Source of the DNA: Micromonospora echinospora
GTDB lineage: Bacteria > Actinomycetota > Actinomycetes > Mycobacteriales > Micromonosporaceae
Assembly: GCF_900091495.1 (NCBI RefSeq)
Contig: NZ_LT607413.1
Coordinates: forward strand, 5,161,001 to 5,225,000
DNA: 64,000 nucleotides
Direction: 5' to 3'
Below, one piece after another: positions 26,299 through 36,275 of the stretch. A model generated the notes under the pieces. That model searched no databases. It was not told the origin of the DNA and saw only the letters and a list, made by a program, of their open reading frames with translations. Each line of letters starts with the position of its first letter. The stretch's first letter is position 1. The position numbers and the translations under genes are program-made.

Positions 26299-27771
26299 AT
26301 GCCCGGACGTGTGCTGCCTGGACCCGATCAGCGTGGCCTATTCATCGGGGGTCGCTGGCGCGAGGCGGAGGAGGGCGCCACCTTCACGGTCCGCGACCCG
26401 GCCGACGGGTCCGTCCTCGCCTCGGTCGCGGACGGCTCGGTCCGGGACGCGGTCGAGGCCCTCGACGCCGCCGTCGCCGCCCAGCAGGACTGGGCGGCGA
26501 GCGCGCCGCGTGACCGGGGGGAGATCCTGCGCCGGGCGTTCGACCTGATCCGGGGCCGGACGGACGAGCTGGCCGAGCTGATGAGCCTGGAGATGGGCAA
26601 GACGGTCGCCGAGGCCCGGGGCGAGGTCGCCTACGGCAACGAGTTCTTCCGGTGGTTCTCCGAGGAGGCGGTCCGTATCCACGGCCGGTGGATGCACGCT
26701 CCCGACGGAGCCAGCCGCCTGCTCACCGTCCGCAAGCCGGTCGGCCCCTGCCTCCTCGTCACGCCGTGGAACTTCCCGATGGCGATGGGGACGCGCAAGA
26801 TCGGTCCGGCGGTCGCCGCCGGCTGCACGATGGTGGTCAAGCCGGCCGAGCTGACGCCCCTCACGATGCTCGCGTTGGCGGACATCCTCCACGAGGCCGG
26901 GCTGCCACCGGGTGTCTTGAACGTCGTACCGACCTCTCGTGCCGCCGAGATGAGCAAGGCGCTGATGGCGGACCCGCGACTGCGCAAGGTGTCCTTCACC
27001 GGATCCACCCCGGTCGGACGGCAACTCGTCCGTCAGTCCGCCGACCAGTTGCCGCGGTTGAGCATGGAACTCGGCGGCAACGCCCCGTTCCTCGTCTTCG
27101 CCGACGCCGACGTCGATGCCGCCGTCGACGGCGCGATGCTCGCCAAGATGCGCAACATGGGCGAGGCGTGCACCGCCGCGAACCGTTTCCTGGTCCATGC
27201 CGACGTCGCGGAGGAGTTCGCCGGGAAACTGGCCGAGCGGATGGGCCGGTTGGTCGTCGGTCGCGGTCAGGACCCGGGTGTCGACGTCGGTCCGCTGATC
27301 GACGAGCGCGCCGTCCACTCCGTGCACCGGCTCGTCACCGACGCGGTCCGTGACGGTGCCCGCCTCGTGGTCGGTGGCTCCGCTGTGGAGGGGTCGGGCT
27401 ACTTCTACCGTCCCACCGTGCTGCTCGACGTCCCTCCGGGCTCGGCGATCAACGGTCAGGAGATCTTCGGGCCCGTCGCTCCGGTCAGCGTGTTCACCAC
27501 CGAGGAGGAGGCGGTACGCCGCGCCAACACGACCGAGTACGGCCTGGCCGCCTACGTCTTCACCCGTGACCTCGCCCGGGCGGTCCGGTTGGCCGAGTCG
27601 CTGGAGTACGGGATGGTCGGTGTCAACACCGGGTTGATCTCGAATCCGGCCGCGCCGTTCGGTGGCATGAAGGCCTCGGGGTTCGGTCGGGAGGGTGGCT
27701 TCGAAGGGATCGAGGAGTACCTGGAGACCACCTACGTGGCGCTGCCCGCCACGGGGCGACAGGCTGGTTGA
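26299..27771 (+). CDS. NAD(P)-dependent succinate-semialdehyde-type dehydrogenase
   Basis: 490 aa. ATG 26299, 118 bp after the IclR gene. Aldehyde-dehydrogenase motifs are VTPWNFPMAMGTRKIGPAVAAG, the base Glu in SMELGGNAPF, the catalytic Cys in NMGEACTAANR, and GQEIFGPVAPVSVF, with a C-terminus ([25 protein letters not shown]) typical of the GabD group. It is the last gene of the rightward arm. Its final 107 bp (27646-27752) are repeated almost perfectly at 29439-29545, where they lead to a different C-terminal tail and stop. Confidence 0.93.
   Translation: MPGRVLPGPDQRGLFIGGRWREAEEGATFTVRDPADGSVLASVADGSVRDAVEALDAAVAAQQDWAASAPRDRGEILRRAFDLIRGRTDELAELMSLEMGKTVAEARGEVAYGNEFFRWFSEEAVRIHGRWMHAPDGASRLLTVRKPVGPCLLVTPWNFPMAMGTRKIGPAVAAGCTMVVKPAELTPLTMLALADILHEAGLPPGVLNVVPTSRAAEMSKALMADPRLRKVSFTGSTPVGRQLVRQSADQLPRLSMELGGNAPFLVFADADVDAAVDGAMLAKMRNMGEACTAANRFLVHADVAEEFAGKLAERMGRLVVGRGQDPGVDVGPLIDERAVHSVHRLVTDAVRDGARLVVGGSAVEGSGYFYRPTVLLDVPPGSAINGQEIFGPVAPVSVFTTEEEAVRRANTTEYGLAAYVFTRDLARAVRLAESLEYGMVGVNTGLISNPAAPFGGMKASGFGREGGFEGIEEYLETTYVALPATGRQAG
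27646..27752 (+). repeat. 107-bp direct repeat, copy A (3' end of the aldehyde dehydrogenase gene)
   Basis: This segment and 29439-29545 are identical except for one base (T at 27663, G at 29456). Copy A ends with the Ala-Thr codons five residues before the present stop. The two copies flank about 1.7 kb of decayed sequence. Such a long, near-perfect partial gene repeat points to a recent insertion or tandem-duplication event. Confidence 0.9.
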
Positions 27772-27774
27772 TCG

Positions 27775-27930
27775 TCACCCGTGAGTCTGGCCGGCGGTCC
27801 AGTCGAGCGTCGACTCGCCGCCCGGGTAGGCGAACGACGATCGCGGTGAGTAGAAGTTCCAGACGATCTCGAGCGGTTCGGCCAGGTGCAGCGCGTGGAC
27901 CGGGTGGTCGGGTGCCAGGAACTCCAGCGG
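27775..27930 (-). pseudogene. Fragment of a minus-strand gene, family not recognised
   Basis: A short frame on the minus strand ends with a coherent peptide (HLAEPLEIVWNFYSPRSSF, AYPGGESTLDWTAGQ) and a TGA stop at 27775. Upstream it runs into sequence that reads as a different protein on the other strand. It looks like the 3' remnant of a gene; I cannot name it. Confidence 0.35.
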
Positions 27931-27949
27931 CATGAATCGGTGGCTGCGA

Positions 27950-28185
27950 CGGAAGGTCCCGCTGGCGGAGTCCAACCTGTGCGCCGCCGCGTCGCCCAGC
28001 ACCTGCACGTACACCACCGTGACCAGCTACCGGGCCAACGGGCAGCCCTTCCAGGTCACCATGCCCGCCGCTGCCGACCTCGCCTCGGAGAAACTGACGA
28101 TCGGCTACACCGACGTCGGCGACCCTGGTGGTCTGCTCTCGGCGGCCCAGATCTACGTCTACGACGTCACCTACGCACGAACCGT
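27950..28185 (+). pseudogene. RHS/YD-repeat protein remnant
   Basis: The plus-strand peptide (PLAESNLCAAASPSTCTYTT, YRANGQPFQVTMPAAADLAS, EKLTIGYTDVGDPGGLLSAA, QIYVYDVTYAR) has the pattern of RHS/YD-repeat polymorphic-toxin proteins. There is no plausible start, and it breaks off before a hairpin at 28190. It is a fragment of what is normally a protein of over 1000 residues. Confidence 0.5.
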
Positions 28186-28189
28186 GACC

Positions 28190-28218
28190 GAGCCGGCGTC
28201 CATTGCGGACGCCGGCTC
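28190..28218. terminator. Perfect hairpin at the end of the first decayed DUF397 copy
   Basis: Arms GAGCCGGCGTC (28190-28200) and GACGCCGGCTC (28208-28218) form an 11-bp stem. It lies just after the DUF397 stop on the minus strand and is probably its terminator. An imperfect version of the same hairpin lies at 29144-29170 beside the second copy. Confidence 0.6.
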
Positions 28219-28231
28219 GTCGTGTGCGGGG

Positions 28232-28421
28232 TCAGTTGTGGTGGGTGAACCGGGTGACGAAGGCCCGCCAGGCGGTGGGGGAGAAGGTCAAAGCCGGGCC
28301 GTCCGGGTCCCTGCTGTCGCGTACGCCGACGGCGCCCGCGAGGTTGTCGGCCACCTCCGCGGTTTTCGCCGTTGCCACTGCTGCGGCTGCTCTTGCGCCA
28401 GATCGCGCCGGCCAGGTCCAT
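28232..28421 (-). pseudogene. DUF397 gene, copy 1, frameshifted
   Basis: The start ([18 protein letters not shown], from ATG 28421) and the end ([40 protein letters not shown], stop at 28232) are in different frames. Compared with copy 2, two bases are missing near 28362-28373, where the GDCVE core should be. An intact gene would have 63 aa. DUF397 proteins pair with XRE/DUF5753 regulators in actinomycetes and often act in morphological or antibiotic control. Confidence 0.8.
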
Positions 28422-28424
28422 GTC

Positions 28425-28694
28425 CCCACCACTTCCGCGATGAGGTCGACTGACTGCCAGTGGGACAGGGCCTCACCCCGGACGTTCTCCCATGCGGCCA
28501 GCATCGCCACGAATGTCGTCCGGTTCGTTGACCACCTGACCCCGGACCTGGGTTTTCAGATAGGCGGCGGTGCGGTGGTCCGGGCTGCTGGCCAGCACGA
28601 ACGGTCCGATCATCTCAGTGTACAAATCAACCATGAACGTGGTCACGTGTGCCAAATCGGACCCGGCCGGATCGGAGCCGAGCCGCCAGCTCAA
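28425..28694 (-). pseudogene. C-terminal remnant of a DUF5753 (XRE) regulator
   Basis: Two frames together give a DUF5753 C-terminus: EMIGPFVLASSPDHRTAAYL followed by KTQVRGQVVNEPDDIR in one frame, and MLAAWENVRGEALSHWQSVD followed by LIAEVVGTWT in the next. The N-terminal helix-turn-helix is absent. The stop that should overlap the DUF397 start (TGA) is changed to TGG. It is decayed. Confidence 0.65.
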
Positions 28695-28733
28695 CTACCA
28701 ACCGGTGTGCTCGTGCTGACTACGGTGGCCCCG

Positions 28734-29096
28734 GTGAACACGAGTGCGCGTGAGATTGCGGATGGGTACCGCGCTGCGGACAGTTACGCCGGTGCGGTCT
28801 CTGTGTGGCGGCAAATTTTGGGCTCGGCGGCTGTTTTTTGCGGTGCCGTCAGCGTTGGCTTGGCGACGTCGTCCGTCGGGCCGATCCTGCGGGCGGTGGC
28901 CATGCTCGCCTTCCTGTCCGGCTTCGTGGGGATGGTGCGCCTGTTCGTCGTTGGCCTGCGGTTGGACGCGGAGTTGGATCCCGATCCGCGCACGCCTGAG
29001 GCGGTGAAGTGGTGGTTTTGGCTGTTCACCCTGAGGGACGTGGTGACACCGAGGTCCCGATGGAGGGTGCCTCGCAGGGACGAGGGTGTGAACTGA
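28734..29096 (+). CDS. Small membrane protein, unknown function
   Basis: 120 aa from a GTG at 28734 (GTG 28725 or 28707 also possible; no clear ribosome-binding site). Two hydrophobic segments (ILGSAAVFCGAVSVGLATSS and ILRAVAMLAFLSGFVGMVRL) are followed by a charged tail ending in RVPRRDEGVN. I do not recognise the family. It is the only apparently intact gene between the two DUF397 copies, and its local GC content is lower than the surroundings. Confidence 0.5.
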   Translation: MNTSAREIADGYRAADSYAGAVSVWRQILGSAAVFCGAVSVGLATSSVGPILRAVAMLAFLSGFVGMVRLFVVGLRLDAELDPDPRTPEAVKWWFWLFTLRDVVTPRSRWRVPRRDEGVN

Positions 29097-29134
29097 CCCG
29101 AGCCGGCGGCCCGTCGTCATCTCACCAGGAATCA

Positions 29135-29440
29135 TGATTGAGCCGGCGTCCATTACGGACGGCCGGCTCGTCGTCGACGGGGTTAGCTGTGGTGGGTGAA
29201 CCGGGTGACGAAGGCCCGCCAGGCGGTGGGGGAGAGGTCAGCGCCGGGCCGTGCGGGTCCTTGCGGTCGCGTACGCCGACGACGCCCGCGAGGTTGTCGG
29301 CCACCTCCACGCAGTCGCCGCCGTTGCCGCTGCTGCGGCTGCTCTTCCGCCAGATCGCGCCGGTCAGGTCCATGTCGCCGCCACTTCCGTGATGAGGTGA
29401 CTGACTGTCAGTGGGAGCGGGCCTACCCGGACGTTCTCCC
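29135..29440. repeat. Second copy of the about 300-bp DUF397 segment (first copy about 28182-28483)
   Basis: This stretch is a diverged direct repeat of about 28182-28483, starting at the terminator hairpin and ending at GGACGTTCTCCC. Right after that point copy 2 joins the duplicated aldehyde-dehydrogenase end, whereas copy 1 continues into the DUF5753 gene. The junction at 29440 is therefore a recombination breakpoint. Confidence 0.75.
29183..29373 (-). pseudogene. DUF397 gene, copy 2, frameshifted near its end
   Basis: From ATG 29373 it reads [20 protein letters not shown] then [20 protein letters not shown], a normal DUF397 N-terminus. A one-base deletion at the GAGAGG near 29240 shifts the frame, so the usual [16 protein letters not shown] tail is lost. 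The length 29183-29373 is 191 nt, one less than an intact 192-nt gene. Its start overlaps the TGA of the truncated DUF5753 end (EVAATWT). Confidence 0.75.
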
Positions 29441-29545
29441 GGCCGCGCCGTTCGGGGGCATGAAGGCCTCGGGGTTCGGTCGGGAGGGTGGCTTCGAAGG
29501 GATCGAGGAGTACCTGGAGACCACCTACGTGGCGCTGCCCGCCAC
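29439..29545 (+). repeat. 107-bp direct repeat, copy B (duplicated aldehyde dehydrogenase 3' end)
   Basis: This is the near-perfect duplicate of 27646-27752. It keeps the aldehyde-dehydrogenase reading frame ([15 protein letters not shown] ... TTYVALPAT) and then continues MPHAT to a TGA at 29562-29564. This could be the original 3' end of the gene, displaced by whatever inserted after copy A. It has no promoter or start of its own. Confidence 0.9.
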
Positions 29546-29626
29546 CATGCCGCACGCCACTTGACGGCCATCGGCGTCCAGGCAGGCTGAACCCACCTCG
29601 GGCGGCCGGGCCTCGTCCTGACCCGC

Positions 29627-30343
29627 TCACCGGGGGCGGTGCGACGACGTCCACCCCTGCTGTCGCAGCCGTTCGATGCCGTCCAGCAGCAGGTCCAACG
29701 CGAACTCGAACTCGAACTGGTCGTCGCAGCCCTGTCCCACGACCGACGCGTCGTCGTGGGACGCCGCCGTGGCGATCTCCGCGAGGTGCGGAAACCGGGC
29801 CGCGGCCTCCGGTGGTAGGCCCGTCGGCGGGTCCGCGCTGGTCGTGCCGGACCGGCCGGCGCGCCGGGCGGGGTCGAACAGTTCCTGGCTGAAGCCCAGG
29901 ATCCGGCTGCCCATCGCGTGCATCACGTGGTGGGCGAGGTTGGCGGAGAACCCGCCGGCCCGGAACGTCCCGACCATCGAGTCGAGGTAGGCGAGGATGG
30001 CCGGCGTCGCCATGTTCCGTGACTCGATCGCGAGCGGCGCCCAGGGGTGGCGGAGCAGCATCTGCCGCGCCGAGAGGATGCGCGCGCGGATCGTCCGCTT
30101 CCAGCCGACGCCGGGGGTCGGCGGGTCGATCTCGCCGACGACCACGTCGATCATGCCGTCGAGCAGTTCGTCCTTGTTGGCCACGTGTTTGTAGAGGGCC
30201 ATCGGCACGACGCCCAGGTCCTGGGCGAGGTTGCGCATGCTGAGCGACTCGATGCCGGTCCCGTCGGCGAGCGCGACGGCGGCGTGCAGGATCCGTTCCC
30301 TGCTCAGTGGCGTCCGGCGCAGCGTCTCGGCCTGCTCAGCCAT
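29627..30343 (-). CDS. TetR-family regulator (TetR_C type)
   Basis: 238 aa from ATG 30343. The helix-turn-helix is LSRERILHAAVALADGTGIESLSMRNLAQDLGVVPMALYKHVANKDELLDGM. The rest fits the TetR_C ligand-binding domain. It is divergent from the quinone-reductase gene, and two perfect 17-bp palindromes lie between them, which marks it as the local repressor of itself and the reductase. Confidence 0.92.
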   Translation of the reverse strand: MAEQAETLRRTPLSRERILHAAVALADGTGIESLSMRNLAQDLGVVPMALYKHVANKDELLDGMIDVVVGEIDPPTPGVGWKRTIRARILSARQMLLRHPWAPLAIESRNMATPAILAYLDSMVGTFRAGGFSANLAHHVMHAMGSRILGFSQELFDPARRAGRSGTTSADPPTGLPPEAAARFPHLAEIATAASHDDASVVGQGCDDQFEFEFALDLLLDGIERLRQQGWTSSHRPR

Positions 30344-30387
30344 CTCGGTCCCGTCTTCCGGCAGCGGTGGAAAAAACCATAACCGCC

Positions 30388-30416
30388 TTGACCGGTGTAC
30401 GGCGTACACCTACCGT
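30388..30416 (+). promoter_or_regulatory. Promoter of the reductase with TetR operator O1 in the spacer
   Basis: A -35 TTGACC (30388-30393) and a -10 TACCGT (30411-30416) are separated by exactly 17 bp. Those 17 bp are the perfect palindrome GGTGTACGGCGTACACC (30394-30410). A bound dimer would block RNA polymerase directly. Transcription should start near 30423. Confidence 0.8.
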
Positions 30417-30428
30417 GGGTCGCATGGA

Positions 30429-30445
30429 GGTGTACGCCGTACACC
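30429..30445. promoter_or_regulatory. TetR operator O2 in the reductase leader
   Basis: GGTGTACGCCGTACACC is a perfect 17-bp palindrome that differs from O1 only at its central position. The centres are 35 bp apart. It covers the predicted transcript start region just upstream of the ribosome-binding site GGGAGGAAA. Confidence 0.85.
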
Positions 30446-30459
30446 CGAGGGAGGAAACG

Positions 30460-31443
30460 ATGAAGGCGATCGTCCAGGACCGGTACGGCCCCCCGGAGAC
30501 GCTCACGCTCGCGGGCGTCGACACGCCCGTGCCGGCCGACGATGAGGTGCTCGTGCAGGTCGAGGCCGCCGCGCTCAACGCGTACGACTGGCATGCCATG
30601 CGGGGCGACCCGCGGATGGCGCGGTTGGCCATGGGGCGGTCGCGGCCCCGTGCCCGCATCCGGGGCCGCGACTTCGCCGGCCGGGTCGAGGCCGTCGGTG
30701 CCCGGGTGCGACAGGTGCGCCCGGGTGACGCCGTATTCGGCGACCTCGGCGACGCCAACGGCGCGTTCGCGGAGTACGTGTGCGTGCCCGAGACCCTGGT
30801 CGCGCCGCAGCCGGCAAACCTGACGCCGCAGCAGGCGGCCGCCCTGCCGCTGGCCGGTGTCACCGCGCTGACCGGACTGCGTGACGTCGGGCGGGTCGAG
30901 CCCGGCCACCGTGTCCTCGTCAACGGCGCCTCCGGTGGCGTCGGCACCCTCGCCGTCCAGTTGGCCAAGGCGCTCGGCGCGACCGTGACCGCCGTGTGCA
31001 GCACCCGCAACGTCGACCTGGTCCGCTCCCTCGGCGCCGACCGCGTCGTGGACTACACCCGGGACGACTTCACCCGCGACGACCGCCGCCACGACGTCGT
31101 GTTCGATCTGGTCGGCAACCGCTCGCTCACCGCGCTCCGGCGGGCGCTGACCCCGACCGGCACGCTGGTGCTCTCCGGCGGCGGCGTGTACCGGGGCGGC
31201 AGCCTCGTCGGACCGGTCTGGCTCCTCACCCGCGGACAGCTGCTGGCGCCCTTCGTCCGGCACCGCATCGTCACCCTGACGGCGGTCCCCGGCCGGCAGC
31301 ACCTCGACGCGCTCCGCGCCTACGCCGAAGCCGGCCGCCTCACCCCGGTCATCGACCGGACCTACCCGCTCCACGAGGTGCCCGAGGCCATCCGGTACCT
31401 CGAAGGTGAACACGCACGGGCGAAGGTGGTCATCACCGTCTGA
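30460..31443 (+). CDS. Zinc-independent quinone oxidoreductase (MDR superfamily)
   Basis: 327 aa, ATG 30460 after GAGGAAA. Features of the zeta-crystallin/QOR group are a GroES-like N-domain (PETLTLAGVDTPVPADDEVLVQVEAAALNAYD), RGRDFAGRVEAVG, NADPH loop VNGASGGVGTLAVQLAKALGA, and a C-terminal HARAKVVITV. Zinc ligands are missing. It would reduce quinones or enones with NADPH. The adjacent TetR regulator and its operators suggest induction by an electrophile or drug-like ligand. Confidence 0.92.
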   Translation: MKAIVQDRYGPPETLTLAGVDTPVPADDEVLVQVEAAALNAYDWHAMRGDPRMARLAMGRSRPRARIRGRDFAGRVEAVGARVRQVRPGDAVFGDLGDANGAFAEYVCVPETLVAPQPANLTPQQAAALPLAGVTALTGLRDVGRVEPGHRVLVNGASGGVGTLAVQLAKALGATVTAVCSTRNVDLVRSLGADRVVDYTRDDFTRDDRRHDVVFDLVGNRSLTALRRALTPTGTLVLSGGGVYRGGSLVGPVWLLTRGQLLAPFVRHRIVTLTAVPGRQHLDALRAYAEAGRLTPVIDRTYPLHEVPEAIRYLEGEHARAKVVITV

Positions 31444-31495
31444 CCCGCCGACCGCACCGCAACCGGGGGAAGCCGACAGAAGATGGCCCAGCAAA

Positions 31496-31513
31496 ACTTG
31501 ATTCATTCCAGAA
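31496..31513 (+). promoter_or_regulatory. FurA operator upstream of furA-katG
   Basis: ACTTGATTCATTCCAGAA closely matches the site described upstream of mycobacterial furA (TTGACTNATTCCAG type). It ends 18 bp before the furA start, so FurA should repress its own operon here. The furA transcript is probably nearly leaderless. Confidence 0.7.
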
Positions 31514-31531
31514 CAGTGCTAGGTTCGTCGT

Positions 31532-31960
31532 ATGACGGCCGACTTCGAGACCCAACTGCGGGCGGTCTCGTTGCGCGTGACCAAACCCCGGTTGGCGGTG
31601 CTCGCCGCACTGCGTGACCATCCGCACGTCGACACCGACACGGTGATCGCGCTGGTCCGGGCAGACCAGCCCACGGTCTCCCACCAGGCGGTGTACGACG
31701 TCCTACGGGCGCTCACCGACGCCGGGCTGGTGCGGCGCATCCAGCCGGCCGGCGCGACCGCCCGGTACGAGTCCCGGGTGGGGGACAACCACCACCACGT
31801 CGTCTGCCGCTCCTGCGGCGCGATCGCCGACGTCGACTGCGCCGTCGGCCATGCTCCCTGTCTCACCGCCTCCGACGACCACGGCTTCGTGGTCGACGAG
31901 GCGGAGGTCGTCTACTGGGGCACCTGTCCCGACTGCGCGACCGACCGCATCTCCCAGTGA
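31532..31960 (+). CDS. furA: FurA/CatR peroxide-responsive repressor
   Basis: 142 aa. The Fur fold is clear: winged helix (LRVTKPRLAVLAALRDHPHVDTDTVIALVR...VSHQAVYDVLRALTDAGLVRRI), metal region RYESRVGDNHHHVVCRSCGAIADVDC, and a C-terminal CPDC. The CRSCG and CPDC pairs provide a four-Cys structural zinc site. It lies 22 bp upstream of katG in the arrangement conserved in actinobacteria, where metal-catalysed oxidation of FurA releases katG. Confidence 0.95.
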   Translation: MTADFETQLRAVSLRVTKPRLAVLAALRDHPHVDTDTVIALVRADQPTVSHQAVYDVLRALTDAGLVRRIQPAGATARYESRVGDNHHHVVCRSCGAIADVDCAVGHAPCLTASDDHGFVVDEAEVVYWGTCPDCATDRISQ

Positions 31961-31982
31961 ACCGCCAGCCGGAAGGAAGTAG

Positions 31983-34256
<2,274 letters not shown>

Positions 34257-34271
34257 TCCAGCCTGAACCGA

Positions 34272-34310
34272 CGGGCCCCGGCCGATCCACCAGCGATCGG
34301 CCGGGGCCCG
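34272..34310 (+). terminator. katG terminator hairpin
   Basis: A 16-bp perfect stem (34272-34287 with 34295-34310) and a 7-nt loop starts 15 bp after the katG stop, followed by TCCGTCTTGG. Confidence 0.8.
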
Positions 34311-34518
34311 TCCGTCTTGGGCTCGGTCGTCCGGGCCGGGTCCTTCCCGCCGTCAGTTCACCGGGCCTGGCCGTCGACCCGCTGGCCGAACGGTCGCCGG
34401 CAGGTCAGACTGGACCGGCTGGAACGGTGCTGCCTCCCCATTCGTGAACGGTCGTACCACGTCAGCCGCCGCACGGAAGTGGTACCCGGCATCGCCCACA
34501 CCCGCTTCGAGGAGTGAG

Positions 34519-36102
34519 GTGGACGTGGCAGACCTGATCTTCGGACCACGATGGTCGAACCGTAGCGCGTTGGGATGGTTGTTGCGGGTCAACCGCCTGC
34601 CGCACTACGGATCGGCGGCGGCCTTCTGCCGGCAGTTCGGCGGTGGCTGCTGGTCGGGCCCGGTGAGCCCGTCGATGATCTCACGCTGGGAGACGGGCCG
34701 GATCGCCGTGCCGTACCTGGCGGTACGGCGGTACGAGGAACTGCTCGGTATCCCGCCGGGAGGGCTGACGTCGCTGGTCAACGCGCTCGGCCGGTACGCC
34801 ATGGTGGACGCTTCCGTGCCGTCGATCCTGCGTGCGCCGACACCGCGGGCCGACGCCCGTCGGGCCACCCTGGACGCGCTGGTCGAGAAGGCGTGTTCCC
34901 GGGACGCCATGTCGGGGGACGAGTGGGACCGGTTGACGACGGCGATCAGCGCCACCCCGGATCTCCTCCTGGTGCCGTCCTCCTGCTGGCGCACGGTGAC
35001 CGACCGGCTGCTGACGGAGATGCTCGTCGCCACCGACATCGGGTGGACGCAGCGTTTCGAGGGCTTCCACCGGCTGCTCGGCCACCCGGTCGGCGCACGT
35101 CACGCCATCGCCTCCTGTGCCGACCTGGCTCGTGACCCCACCAACCAGGCACCCTTCGAGACGGTCAGCATCCTGGACGCGAGTCGTCATCCCGATGCGA
35201 ACGCGCACCTCCTGCGCCAGGTGGCGGAGCCGACGAGTGACGCGACCCGGTACGCGGCCCTTACCGCCTGCGTACGGAAGCTCCGTTACGGGCACTTCGG
35301 GCCGGCGGAACGCAGGCGGCTCGCCACCCAGTGCCGCCTGCTCGTCACCGGAGACTCGGGACCCGCCGACGCGGCGCTTCTGGCCGCCCACCTGCTGGCC
35401 GAAATGGGCGCCGGACGGGCGTCCGCCACCGCCCCGGTCCCGCCCGTCGCGGGTGCCGTCCGGCGCGCGACCGGGACGACCCCGGCCGCCGCCGCGCGGG
35501 CGGTGCTGTGCCGACGTGTGCTCGGGACGGTGGTCAGCCGGATGCCCGAGGGGCAGACCGCCAGCGGGGACGCGATGCTCCGAGCCGCCGTGGCGGAACT
35601 GCTCTTCAGCCCGGTCGCCGACCGCCGGTTCCAGGCGCTGTGGATGCTCCGGTCGACCCCGTACGGTGCGCACCTCTGCGCGGCGCTCTGCGCCGAACTG
35701 AGGAGCCCGGCGGTCCGGGGCGACGCGGGACTGGCGACCGCGATGGTCTCGGCGCTCCGGATGCACACCGGGCCGGCGGAGCGGGCCCTGCTCAGCGAGG
35801 TCGCCGTCGCTGCCGGCACGCCTGCCCCCGTCGTCGTCGCGGCCGTGGGTGTCCTCGGCGACACCACCGGACGGAGCACCGAGGGGCTTGCCCCGGTGCT
35901 GGCGTTCCACGTGTCCCGATGGCTCGACACTGGTGCCCCGGTCCACCGGGCGGCGGTCGACCGGGTGGTGTACGGGCTGGGCATGGCGATGGACGAGCCG
36001 GCGCTGCGACGTGTGCGCGACGATCCCCGTCTGTCGGCCTCCAGCCGTGAGGCCGCGCGTTGGTGGCTGAACCTTCCGGGACATCTCCGGTCGAACGGCT
36101 GA
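34519..36102 (+). CDS. XRE-type regulator with long helical repeat domain
   Basis: About 527 aa from GTG 34519 (GAGGAG just upstream; GTG 34525 also possible). Near the N-terminus an HTH of the XRE kind is visible (SALGWLLRVNRL...GPVSPSMISRWETGRIAVPY, LAVRRYEELLGIPPGGL). The remaining 420 residues are Ala/Leu/Arg-rich helices that resemble HEAT/ARM or TPR-like repeats. I do not recognise a narrower family. It precedes the small secreted gene by 173 bp and may control it; that is inference. Confidence 0.7.
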   Translation: MDVADLIFGPRWSNRSALGWLLRVNRLPHYGSAAAFCRQFGGGCWSGPVSPSMISRWETGRIAVPYLAVRRYEELLGIPPGGLTSLVNALGRYAMVDASVPSILRAPTPRADARRATLDALVEKACSRDAMSGDEWDRLTTAISATPDLLLVPSSCWRTVTDRLLTEMLVATDIGWTQRFEGFHRLLGHPVGARHAIASCADLARDPTNQAPFETVSILDASRHPDANAHLLRQVAEPTSDATRYAALTACVRKLRYGHFGPAERRRLATQCRLLVTGDSGPADAALLAAHLLAEMGAGRASATAPVPPVAGAVRRATGTTPAAAARAVLCRRVLGTVVSRMPEGQTASGDAMLRAAVAELLFSPVADRRFQALWMLRSTPYGAHLCAALCAELRSPAVRGDAGLATAMVSALRMHTGPAERALLSEVAVAAGTPAPVVVAAVGVLGDTTGRSTEGLAPVLAFHVSRWLDTGAPVHRAAVDRVVYGLGMAMDEPALRRVRDDPRLSASSREAARWWLNLPGHLRSNG

Positions 36103-36275
36103 ACACCGTCTTCCGGCAGGCAGTCCGCCGGAGCCGGTACGGAACCGTCCTTGCACGATCCGTCCGGGTGTGCAACGCGAGCTTCGGCCGCCCTGTCCCG
36201 GGCCTAGCGTCGACGGCAGGTCGAGCAGCCCGGCGCGGCATCCCGCCCCGCTGGCGGAACCGAATGGAGACCTCG

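Noticed and set aside
28203..28733. N-terminal extension of the small membrane protein gene upstream of 28734
   Set aside because: The frame is open but passes antisense through the decayed DUF397 and DUF5753 remnants, and its composition is not that of a protein.
27646..29545. Integrative element with attL/attR
   Set aside because: The direct repeats suggest an insertion, but no integrase, excisionase or replication gene remains, so the element type cannot be named.
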